NCBI RefSeq assembly: GCF_000281045.1
Contig: NW_008246104.1
Coordinates: 303,562 to 367,561, forward strand
Length of the DNA stretch: 64,000 bases
Direction of reading: 5' to 3'
Origin: Saprolegnia diclina VS20
Taxonomy: Eukaryota; Oomycota; Saprolegniomycetes; Saprolegniales; Saprolegniaceae
The translations under genes were made by a program, and so were the position numbers. Below the pieces are notes generated by a model. It saw nothing but the letters and a program-made list of their open reading frames with translations. It was not told the DNA's origin and did no database searches. The stretch's first letter is position 1. The number at the start of each line of letters is the position of its first letter. Shown one piece after another: positions 1-8,809 of this stretch.

Positions 1-221
1 AGCGCAACTTGCACCTTGTGCTGCTTGGGTACATGGAGTGCCTCGTCGAAGAGATGAAGCGCTGGAAACAGTCGATCTCGGACCTCGAGACACAAAAGCA
101 AATGTGCCAGCAGCTCCGTGCCAAGGCCAAGGCCGTCGTCTCGTTCACGGGCATGATCAACGTCCGCCTGCCGCTTGGCACCAACGAACGCCTCAACCAG
201 CTCGAGATCCGCATGATGTAG
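1..221 (+). CDS. 3' end of an unrecognised coiled-coil protein (partial)
   Basis: The reading frame is open from the window edge to the TAG at 219-221. It gives about 72 C-terminal residues, mostly charged and helical (ECLVEEMKRWKQSISDLE), then a short tail ending LNQLEIRMM. The heptad-like spacing suggests a coiled coil. The start lies outside the window, and I do not recognise the family. The stop is 186 bases before the UFC1 start on the same strand, so the two are probably separate transcription units. Confidence 0.5.
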   Translation, partial: RNLHLVLLGYMECLVEEMKRWKQSISDLETQKQMCQQLRAKAKAVVSFTGMINVRLPLGTNERLNQLEIRMM

Positions 222-363
222 TTCCGTCCTCCTCATTTGCATACGCCCATAATACTACACCCTACGCTATGCCCACGGTCGACATCGCATCGCCGCCATT
301 GTGCATTTTGGGTCGGGCTTGTGGCGGCAAGATGGAAATGTGGCGTGTGTTTAGCCTGCCCTG

Positions 364-386
364 TATCCGGAGAGGATGTCCGGATA
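364..386. promoter_or_regulatory. Paired TATCCGGA element upstream of UFC1
   Basis: TATCCGGA at 364-371 and its inverted partner TCCGGATA at 379-386 lie just upstream of the ATG at 408. The same paired element recurs upstream of several other genes in this window (see findings). The regulatory role is inferred from recurrence and position only. Confidence 0.5.
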
Positions 387-407
387 CGCTGGCAGATCGC
401 AATAAGC

Positions 408-1168
408 ATGGACTCGCCGATCGCCGATGGCACGAAGCGCACGGTGCAGAAGCTGCCGCTGCTGACGACACGCGCAGGCCCGCGCGACGGCGACGCGTGG
501 ATCGCGCGCCTAAAAGAGGAGTACACGGCGCTCATCCAGGCAGGCCATGCTACTACGTTGGTCGGATGCGACGGGTGCGATTTAGTATGTGCAAATGAAC
601 AAGGCGGCGGACAACGACTGGTTTACGATCGCGTCCAATGCCAATGGCACACAGTACGTGGCTTCACGCTAACGGGACCTCATGGCTCGTGTAGCTGGAC
701 GGGCACGTGCTGGTCGTTCCACAATGGCCTGCGGTGCGTCGCCACGCTCGATGCTATCTATCTCTATATGGCGTAGATACGAGTTTGAGATGGAGTTTGA
801 GATTCCAGCCACCTACCCCGTGACCAACCCCGAGATCTGGTGCGATCGAGCTACCGTGTGTCTCGGTCTTCATGTGCGTCGTAGCTTGCCCGAGCTGGAC
901 GGCAAGACAGCCAAGATGTACCGGTGCGCTCGTCGGTCCGCCGAGAACCTGGTTCCGAGGCAGCGATAGGGGCGGCAAGATCTGCCTCACAGTTCACTTT
1001 GAGCCGCTCTGGCAGCGAAACGTACCCCGCTTTGGCATCGCCCACGCACTCGCCCTTGGCGTACGTCCGTTCTCGTTGCCAGCGCCAATACGCTTTGTGT
1101 AGCTCGCTCCGTGGCTGGCTGCTGAAGTGCCCGACCTCATTGAACGGGGCATGATCTCGCCCGTCTAG
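408..1168 (+). CDS. UFC1: Ubiquitin-fold modifier-conjugating enzyme 1 (UFC1, E2 of UFMylation)
   Basis: This E2-like enzyme takes UFM1 from the E1 UBA5 as a thioester and passes it to the ER-linked UFL1 ligase complex. Seven exons joined by six introns of 41 to 46 bases rebuild a protein that follows animal UFC1 end to end: [17 protein letters not shown] near the N-terminus, then [47 protein letters not shown] and a C-terminus of about 20 residues. The catalytic cysteine is the C in GGKICL. The position after ICLT is V where animal enzymes commonly have D. The ATG at 408 gives the expected N-terminal extension. The first intron (540-585) fits best as GC-AG; the others are GT-AG. Two TATCCGGA-type elements lie 22 to 45 bases upstream of the start. 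Confidence 0.93.
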
Positions 1169-1262
1169 CGCAAGCGCCATATTGCCACCCTGCTTACTGA
1201 CGTGGCGTTCATGCCACTAGCTATTTCTACTCGAGGTCAACATTTGCAATCAGCTCTGTTAG

Positions 1263-2870
1263 TTAAGAGAAATCGCGGTCGGGAAGCACGAGCGGCGCGA
1301 GGAGCGTCCATGTGAAGAGGAGGGTCGTCGCCCACTGCGATGCGATTTGCACCCACATACTCACGCGCTGCGTGTCGCTCTCCCTACACCTCGATCGATA
1401 CATGTATCAACTTGATACAAAGGTGATACCCGGTGCCGACGCCCCAGTTGGTGAGCGCCATGGCCATGTAGAGGCCGCTAAAGAGCATGATGCAGTGGAA
1501 CTGCCAGCTCGGCGCCATGATCTGCGGTTCAATGTCGACGACACGGCGGCCCGCTTCGGCGCAGACGGGATCCAACGCTGTCTACGTGTCGCTCGTACCA
1601 CACTAAGATAGGCTAAGATAGCACCTCTGTTGGGGCTTCGGGGAGCTCCAAGCGAAAGATGGACGACGCAGCGCACGACGTTCGCCACCTGCGTCGCATC
1701 GTAGACACATTCGTGTGTCGGCATGCCGTACCCCGTGTAGGAGACGGTCAGTGCGGCAATGATGGTGCTTGGAATCGAAATGGTACTCGCTCGGCTCCCG
1801 CCTTGGAGAAAGGCCGGTTCAACATCAGGAAGCAAGAGCAGCGTCTGCCAGAGAAGGTACACGAGGTAGAGCGCGATGGCGGCGGGCGGCAAGAGACCCG
1901 CGCCAACCCGGTCGGCCACTATTCGTTGAAAACGCTTTGCAAATGTGACAGCTCGACACAGCCTACCGCTGAGAAGCACAACGACCAGAATCGAGACACA
2001 GGTCCCAATGAGAAAGCCGAGCCCGAGGGGCGAGGCGGCGTAGTAGTAAAACTACCCTCACCAAATTCTTCACGCTTCCCAGATTTCAGATTGTGCGACG
2101 TACCAGAACGACGAGACCGAGCACAGCCAAGCCCAGACCCGTGACCGAGAGGCCGAGGTAGACACAAGGCCTATGCACCTGTACTACAGATAACGAAACG
2201 TGTCAGCGCTCTACCAGAGCCACGAGCGGGGCGCTTTGGGATCTTGCATGCGGTTGAGGAGGCTGTCGCGTACGTGGTCTACGCACACGCAAGTTGCGTC
2301 AGGACGACGGTCGGATCGCATCAAAGTGGCGTCGTACAGACGCAGTCGAGGAGGATGACGATTTGCATGAGGATGAAGAGGCCCGAGAGCACGGCCGCAA
2401 TGTAGGCGTAGGCGTCAAAGACCTCTAGGAACACAACGTGTCTTCTGCGTAAAGGAGTAGGATGGTACCATTCGGGAGGAAGAAGGCGCCGGTGAGTGCA
2501 CCGAGGTACACGGGCAGTTGGCAGCCGAGCACGAGGCGGCTCCGAAATGCGCGGTGTTCGTAGAGCCCACTCAGCAGCATGAGCACGAGGAAGAAGACCG
2601 CGATCGTCGCACTCGCCCTAGCACCAGATAGTGTCGCCTATGGACTCTTGCCGCAAAGTACCGGTAGATGGTTTGTTGGCCGAGGCAGTGGGCGTTGGCG
2701 CGGACGTCGCAGTGCCCGATCGCTGGCGATTTTTGCAGCAGATCTAGCGTCAATATCGTCAGTAGTACATATTGTCATTCGATAGATGGACAACCTTGTC
2801 CGTAGGTCGCCAGCAGCGCGGCCACGACCGCGTTGGCGAAGAAGAGCGCGAGGTACGGCCAGCGTTTCAT
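1263..2870 (-). CDS. Serine incorporator (SERINC/TMS1 family) multi-pass membrane protein
   Basis: Exons separated by short introns encode a hydrophobic polytopic protein with SERINC signatures: FFLPNG followed by a YIAAVLSGLFILMQIVILLD helix near the middle, SIPSTIIAALTVSYTGYG, then FHCIMLFSGLYMAMALTNWG, and the family-typical ending of a MWVQIASQW helix with LAPLVLPDRDFS. SERINC proteins are lipid-scramblase-like membrane proteins first linked to serine-lipid synthesis. The ATG at 2870 opens MKRWPYLALFF. An in-frame TAA lies three codons upstream, so the cysteine-rich N-terminal segment of many SERINCs is absent or sits on an exon I could not find. The stop is 94 bases from the UFC1 stop (convergent). 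Exact exon borders in the middle (about 2100-2300) are uncertain. Confidence 0.82.
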
Positions 2871-3186
2871 CCCTTTTTAGCTGTGCGAGCGTCGTTTCGC
2901 GACCGTTCTTTAATGTTTAAAAGAAAGAATAAAAGAACGAAAGCCCCTCGCCCACGCTCCATCACAATCTGTGTCTTCTTTTCGGAAAATGTCCTGTCGG
3001 TTGTCGAGCGTCAACCACAGAGAGTCCACGACAAGGTGAATGCTTAAAAGAATGGATAGGCAGAATTTAAGAACGACAGAACCGACTAGAAGAAAGCGCG
3101 GTGGCGGTTTGACATGCATCGGCAACGGCCATGTCCGTTTCAAGATCGCAAAACACTGTCGGCAGAGCCGCAGTTGACAAGTCTCG
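2871..3186. other. Intergenic, no gene seen
   Basis: This separates the SERINC start (minus) from the small basic protein (plus). It is richer in A and T than the flanking genes. The open frames across it have no family signature. It probably serves as a shared upstream region for the two divergent genes. Confidence 0.4.
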
Positions 3187-3519
3187 ATGAGCTGCGACGA
3201 CGGCCTACGATGCGACCTTGTGCTCCACAAGACGCTCCGCCGGCGCGAGCTCGAGCGCGAGTGGTACCAACAGCACCGGTGCGAGCGCCTCCAAAAGCAG
3301 CGCAGCTACGACGCGATAAACCGAGAGAAGCGGCTGCAACAGATGAAAGCGTATCGACACAAGCACCGCGACCGGCAGCGCGAGTACAAGCAAGAATGGT
3401 ACCGCCGCAACCGCGACGCTATCAAGCAAAAGCGACTCGAGCGCAAGGCGGCGACTGAGGCCCACGACAGCGATACGTCGCCGCTCGCCCTGCTCTGCCA
3501 CGCTGCCTTGATGGCATGA
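3187..3519 (+). CDS. Small highly basic protein with YKxEWY/NRD motif and LxLLCHxAL tail
   Basis: A single exon encodes 110 residues. Its central half is dominated by Arg, Lys, Gln and Glu and contains REYKQEWYRRNRD, so a charged helix that could bind nucleic acid is plausible. The last residues are LALLCHAALMA. The protein at 7271-8119 on the other strand shares both the YK(Q/K)EWY-NR(D/E) core and the LxLLCHxALM ending, so the two are paralogues. I do not recognise a characterised family. The next gene is delta-tubulin, 310 bases downstream on the same strand. Confidence 0.6.
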   Translation: MSCDDGLRCDLVLHKTLRRRELEREWYQQHRCERLQKQRSYDAINREKRLQQMKAYRHKHRDRQREYKQEWYRRNRDAIKQKRLERKAATEAHDSDTSPLALLCHAALMA

Positions 3520-3721
3520 GTCCGCTTGGCGTGTTGGGATATTTAGGCTACGAATGCATCGACAGGATAAGATTGAGAACGGTCTTATCCTATACATATT
3601 TGCTATTACCATTGGCATCCGCTGCAACGTCTGCCCCAGGGTATCACCGACTCGATGGACTCGAGTTGACAGCGGAAGATCGCATCTGGGAGGACCAAGT
3701 ACGTTAAACCTGTTCAACCTG

Positions 3722-3730
3722 CGTCATTCC
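3722..3730 (+). promoter_or_regulatory. Possible initiator upstream of delta-tubulin
   Basis: GTCATTCCG lies about 100 bases before the delta-tubulin ATG and resembles the oomycete initiator consensus YTCANTYY except at the first base. This is position plus similarity only. Confidence 0.25.
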
Positions 3731-3829
3731 GTTCAACCCCACCGTTTAACCCACGTTTTGTCCAAAAACCTTTTAACCTCGCACCAAACAGTGTAAAACC
3801 CATTGATTTGTCCGAGCTGTCCGAGCACC

Positions 3830-5645
3830 ATGTCGATCGTGACGCTGCAGCTCGGGCAATGCGGCAATCAGCTCGTACGTCGTCGCTCGCTGCGCACATG
3901 GCGTACGCATCTGCCGTAGGGCTATGCGCTCTTTGACAAGCTAGCGACCGAGCTCGAGGACCCGCTGGAGATGGACATCTTCTTCCGCGGGCCGTCGCAC
4001 ACGGCGCGGGCCGTGCTCATCGACATGGAGCCCAAGGTCCACGACGACACACATGCGTGAACGCATACCTCACAGAAGCATAGGTGGTCATGCAATGCCA
4101 GGACCGCGCGGCGGCGTCGGGGCGCTGGCAGTACGACCGCACCAACAGCGTGTGCCAGCAGAGCGGCTCGGGTACGCTGCACGTCGATCGCACACTGTTC
4201 TCGCGAGCGCGCTCTTGTAGGCAACAACTGGGCGCACGGCTACACGGTGCACGGCGCAGCTAGCGCCGAGGCCATCCTCGATGTCCTCCAGCGCGTACGT
4301 CGTCTCATCTTGGCTCGAGGTCGGTGCAACGTGACGCAGGAGGTCGAGCACTGCGACTACTTCAAGGGCTTTCACGCGATCCAGAGCCTGGCGGGCGGCA
4401 CGGGCTCGGGCCTTGGCTCGTTCGTCGCGGATCTTTTACACGACCAGTTTCCGACGGCCCATCGCCTTCACACAGTCATTTGGCCCTACGAAGCCGGCGA
4501 GATCATCGTGCAGAACTACAACACACTGCTCACGATGGCCTGCCTCTCCGAGGTCGTACTACGCTGAGCTCCCTCTCGCTGACGTTGCTAACGTTAGTCG
4601 TCGGACGGTATTCTCTTGCTGCAGAACGACATGGCGGACCGCGCGTGCCAGAAGCTGCTCACGATCCCCAAGCCATCCCTCGACCAGATGAACCACGTGC
4701 TCGCCAACCACATTGCGTCCGTCTTGCTTCCTGCCGCAGCAGTCGACGTATACCTTGCTCGAAAAAAATATATCAAGGTATCGACTAGGCGCGATCGGCG
4801 TGTCTGCTGCCGACGATCTTGCGCGAACTCTGCGCCCACCCCGTGCGTTGCAACTTTGTCCATGTAAGCAGAGTGAACGGCATTACGGTTCTAGGGCTAC
4901 AAGCTCCTGGACATCAAGCTCGTGCCACAGGTTCGACCGTCTCAAATGACATACAAAACGACCGACACTAGCTCTCGACACGGTCCCGCGAGTTTAGCAC
5001 GCATCAGTGGTCGGGCATCCTCAAGCACCTGCACCAGGTACACACCGACGTGTGCGACGATGATACCACCCTCACTCGCTAGATGCAAATCGCCAATTGC
5101 AGCCTCGACGAAGGCGTCAACTGGGACATCTCGCTTGGTACAGGACACTTGTACTACTTCCTCCTACCGACGCTATGCGCAGAGACGTCGCCTCGGAGAG
5201 AAGTGAACCAAAGTGTCGGGAACCTCGTCTTCTTGCGCGGACCCGAGAGCGCGACCGTGGCCGCGACGGTGCTCGAGAGCTTTGGAGATCCACGCATGTA
5301 CGCTGCCGCCCTTAGCGATAGCTGAACTCGTAGATAGGTATGCGCCGTGGGTGCACCCCAGCAGCCACCTCTTCTCGTCTCGGCAACCCTTTAGTCGCTA
5401 CGACAAGGCGGCCGCGCTCGTCTCGTACGCGTCTCCTTCATGAGGACGCGCTTCAGCCAACGAGATGTGCTAGGAACTCCCAAGCGATGCTGCGCCCACT
5501 CGCAACGATGGTCGAGAAGGCCCACTGCATGTTTGCGTCCAAGGCGTATCTCCACCAGTACGCTGCGCACAACGTCGATGCTGAGTTTTTCGACTCGTGC
5601 TTTTTGCGGCTCGACCAGCTCGTGGCCAACTATGCGAGTTTGTAG
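3830..5645 (+). CDS. TUBD1: Delta-tubulin
   Basis: Delta-tubulin is needed for triplet microtubules in centrioles and basal bodies. The ATG at 3830 opens MSIVTLQLGQCGNQL, the usual tubulin nucleotide-site start in its delta form. Downstream exons give ARAVLIDMEPKV, QSGSGNNWAHGYTVHG, the T-loop LAGGTGSGLGSF, VIWPYEAGEIIVQNYN and LNQ/MNHVLANHIASV-type helix residues, all placed as in delta-tubulins. The C-terminal exon ends CFLRLDQLVANYASL. About nine exons are separated by introns of roughly 40 to 55 bases. Some junctions between 4750 and 5450 could not be fixed exactly. Presence of the gene fits a flagellated life stage. Confidence 0.9.
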
Positions 5646-5719
5646 ACGACGACGCACGCCACAAATACTCTGCCTACTAGATTATATCCCACCACTGTAC
5701 ATTGTAGAGCGTCGTCAGC

Positions 5720-6565
5720 TTAAAGCAACACGACGTGGCGTCGAGGCGTGAGCGTATACCCTTCGGCTTGGGTCTCAACCGCGGTGTCCGCCACCGGTTG
5801 CTTTTGCCCGTGGACGACGCGGACGCCAATCGCAATGGCCACCAGCGCTACGGCGCCAATGCAAATCCCGATGACCGCCGATGCACCAAGACCGCTGCTG
5901 GACGCCGTGTCGGTGCGAGGCGTCTCGGCCGACTGGTTGGCCGAAGTCGGAGCCGTCGTTGGCTGCACGGGAATGACGATCGACGACGGTTCGGGCGTCA
6001 CAGTGATTGGCTCGGTCAGCGGAGGCGCCGAACTGCGGTTGCTGCTGGGCGAGAACGTCGTTGCATTTGGCGAGAGCGACGTGGCGCTTGGTGTCGACGA
6101 GCTTGGCGGCAGCGTGGAGATCGATGGCGTCATGCTTGGGCTCACCGTGGAGGGTGGCGTCGTGCCGGGGACGGACGTTGTTGGGCGGTGCATGGAGCCG
6201 TCGGCGTTGAGGGAGATGGCACCCGGGTACCCGTCGGTCGCACAGCGCATGACCATGACGAGCTCATTGTCAGGAAACACGCTGCAGTAGGAACCCACCG
6301 GGCACGATCCAACCGCCGTGCCTACGAGCGCCATGAGTCATTTCGTCGAAGGACATATAGGCTCGCACCGGCGGCGGCGTAGATGCCAGAGCACGGCGTG
6401 GACGCGACGCACTGGACGTCGGCGAGGCCCAAGACGCTCACGGGCTGCATGTTGGCGGGGCATTCTACGCACGCGCAGCATGAGTATGCGAGAAGGATCA
6501 GGCGGGCACGCACGGGCCGCGTCGGTGGCGGCGATGGCGACGACGAGGGCGCGCCAGAGCTGCAT
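5720..6565 (-). CDS. Predicted type I membrane protein with Cys-containing ectodomain and Ser/Thr/Pro stalk
   Basis: Three exons. The first gives a signal peptide (MQLWRALVVAIAATDAA). The second and third give a short ectodomain with several cysteines (QCPANMQP, VQCVASTPC, GSCPVGSYC). A stalk of about 100 residues rich in Ser, Thr and Pro follows, likely O-glycosylated. A membrane helix (GASAVIGICIGAVALVAIAIG) and a cytosolic tail of about 35 residues end the protein. The layout suits a cell-surface or wall-associated protein. I recognise no family. The stop is 74 bases from the convergent delta-tubulin stop. Introns are about 47 to 49 bases and phase-consistent. Confidence 0.68.
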
Positions 6566-7270
6566 GATGGCTGTGTCGAGAACGGCTGTACTCTAGTGTA
6601 TGTATGGCGGAGCTTGCCAGCCCATGGTTGCCGAACGACCGGAATTGGAACTCGCAGCTGGCGACGCGAGCTCGCCGGACTGGATCTTGAACAGACGCCG
6701 CGCCTTTGGGATTGGCGATCCGGACGACAATTATCAAAAGGGTCTCTCAATCACTCATAGCCAATCAGCGACGAGTTGGACAAAACCTAAGTGTCGTCAG
6801 CCTAGCGATCTACAGTGTACGACCGCCATGCGCCATTTCTTGGTGGAATTGGACTTGGCGCTCAACGCACAACACTTGGCTACCAGTGCCGAGACAGGCG
6901 TGCGTGATGTCTATGGGAAGGCGACAAGGACGGTGCGGGCGAGATGAAGATTCATGTATTCTCTCGTCGCTCGGCGGCGGACTTGGGTGCATCGCACGGA
7001 AGCGCATGTTGAAGCCGGGACCCACTTGAGATGCCCCAACTTGTTTGTAACGTTAGGGACGGACCAGGGAAACCTGCGCCTCGAAGCTTCAATGCCGAGC
7101 GCAACGCGTGGCAGCCACCATGAACAGGCATGAACTCGCTCGAAGAATAGTTTGGTGGTGCTTATTAACATATTAGAATTGATGATACGGCTACGTAATT
7201 ATATGTCCAGGAGACGGACGTCTAGAGTTGGTGAGAGAGTTTGGTTGTTGATGACATGCAAGACGTGTAG
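6566..7270. other. Intergenic, nothing supported
   Basis: About 700 bases with only short frames on both strands, none with domain signatures or a plausible exon chain. It lies upstream of the type I membrane protein gene and downstream of the His/Gln-rich basic protein gene, both on the minus strand. Confidence 0.4.
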
Positions 7271-8119
7271 CTAGTCCATGAGCGCGACGTGGCATAACAG
7301 GTTCAAGTGACTGTCGGACTGCGGAGGTTGTTGTTGCTGCTGCTGATGCTGGTGGTGGTGATGCTGCTGCTGCGGGTGTGGCTGCTGCTGGTGCATAGGA
7401 TGATGTTGGTGTTGGTGGAGCGCCTGGGGCTGCTGGGGGTGGTAGGGTGTATACTCGAAGGCACGAGTGTCGTGGTGGTGCTGGTGGTAGTGGTGGTGCG
7501 ACATTGGCGGAAACTGCGGCGCGTGGTCGTAGACGCCGAAACGCGACGGCGGGCGGAGCGCCGAGACGGGTGGCGACGAGTACTGTGTCCGGGGGTCTTC
7601 GTGAATAAATAGAGCGGGCATCGTCGACTGGCGCGGCATCACAGGCACGCAGTGCGCGTTCGAGCTCGGCGACATCGTCATCGGCTCGTCTTGGCACGAC
7701 GACGCCGGCGACGACTCGACGCTCGGCGTCGGCTTCTTCTTGTTGGAGCGGCGGTGGAGCGTGCCGGCTTGCTTCCGGCGCTCGTAGTACTCTTTCATTT
7801 TCGCGAGCGCCTTCTCGCGGTTCTTCTCGTACCACTCCTTCTTGTACTCGCGGCGAAATTCCTTGTTGGACTGCTCGTCGGCTTTCGTGCGCGTCTTGGT
7901 CTTCTTGGTCGCGGCCTTGGCGGCCGTCGTGGGTGCAAACCGGCGCGTGTGTACGAATTCATCGCCGGAGCTCGAGTCTTCGGTCGTGCCGGTGGAGATA
8001 ACAGAGGACGACGGCGACGGCGTCGACCAGGACGGGTACGGGGCATCGATGTCGAGGTGCACGGGCGCCTTGCGGGGGGCGGCGCGGCCAGAGTCGCCAA
8101 GGATGTCCGAGAGCATCAT
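7271..8119 (-). CDS. Basic-core protein with His/Gln-rich region and LxLLCHxAL tail
   Basis: A single exon of 282 residues. The N-terminal 90 residues are Ser/Thr/Pro-rich. A strongly basic helix follows (KEFRREYKKEWYEKNREK, then KMKEYYERRKQ). A low-complexity C-terminal third of His, Gln and Pro ends in LNLLCHVALMD. The EWY/NRE core and the tail match the 110-residue protein at 3187-3519. A nuclear, DNA-binding role is a reasonable guess from charge and composition, but no named domain is visible. The minus-strand start at 8119 is followed upstream by a CCAAT-box cluster and a paired CCGGAT element. Confidence 0.68.
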   Translation of the reverse strand: MMLSDILGDSGRAAPRKAPVHLDIDAPYPSWSTPSPSSSVISTGTTEDSSSGDEFVHTRRFAPTTAAKAATKKTKTRTKADEQSNKEFRREYKKEWYEKNREKALAKMKEYYERRKQAGTLHRRSNKKKPTPSVESSPASSCQDEPMTMSPSSNAHCVPVMPRQSTMPALFIHEDPRTQYSSPPVSALRPPSRFGVYDHAPQFPPMSHHHYHQHHHDTRAFEYTPYHPQQPQALHQHQHHPMHQQQPHPQQQHHHHQHQQQQQQPPQSDSHLNLLCHVALMD

Positions 8120-8202
8120 AGTCGTTCCAAGAGTGACAATGTTGCTCGGCGCTCATTTTTTTTGCGGGCGGCGTTACAGCAAGCGCCCTTTCTCGGCGTT
8201 TC

Positions 8203-8292
8203 ATTGGCCCAAAAGCCCGGCCTCTGCGCTGTGATTGGCCCGTACGCAAGTAATGTCTTGTTTTCTTGAATCAATGACACGCAAGGCCCAAT
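8203..8292. promoter_or_regulatory. CCAAT-box cluster
   Basis: ATTGGCCC occurs at 8203-8210 and 8234-8241, and an opposite-strand version GGCCCAAT at 8285-8292, all within 175 bases upstream of the minus-strand start at 8119. Grouped CCAAT boxes are typical NF-Y targets. Function is inferred. Confidence 0.4.
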
Positions 8293-8321
8293 CACACGCC
8301 GCGGTTCAGGTTGCCCTTTCG

Positions 8322-8341
8322 TATCCGGACCGAATCCGGAT
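8322..8341. promoter_or_regulatory. Paired CCGGA element
   Basis: TATCCGGA at 8322-8329 and ATCCGGAT at 8334-8341 lie about 200 bases upstream of the 8119 start. They form the same two-copy arrangement seen before UFC1 and other genes. Confidence 0.45.
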
Positions 8342-8809
8342 CGAAGCGTGTTTGTGACCGCACGTGTAATGGGGTGTTGAGGCGTGAGTGATACATTACG
8401 GGAGACCCTGGCGAATGCGAATTTCTTGCCACGTCGTAAGAAGACCGTGACAATGAACACCGCGGCGCTGTACCAAGATGCACCCGAGAGCTAGCGTCGC
8501 CACCATTCATGGCGCCGCGGCTACTGCGCGGCTTCTATGGAAGAACCAGCAGAGTTCGTGGCCAGAGTAGCAGTATCGAGCAGGTGCCGAGAAGCAGCAA
8601 GGCTGGCGCACGGCGTGGTCAGTAGAAGAGCCGTATATCTTCCAAGGGTAAAGTCGCGGTGGCGTCGGTAGCGCCGCCGCTGATATTCCAAGCATTTCAG
8701 TGTGCGCACTGGCAATCGCCGTGTTAGGCTTGTGTTATGGATGCCCGCAGTCGCATACGATCAATGAGAAGCCCAAAGTTTTCGCGCAAGGATGGCGTGC
8801 ACGATCTTT
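8342..8809. other. Intergenic, no gene seen
   Basis: This stretch lies between the regulatory region of the 8119 gene and the stop of the PHD-finger gene. Short minus-strand frames exist but show no family features or plausible splicing. Confidence 0.35.
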
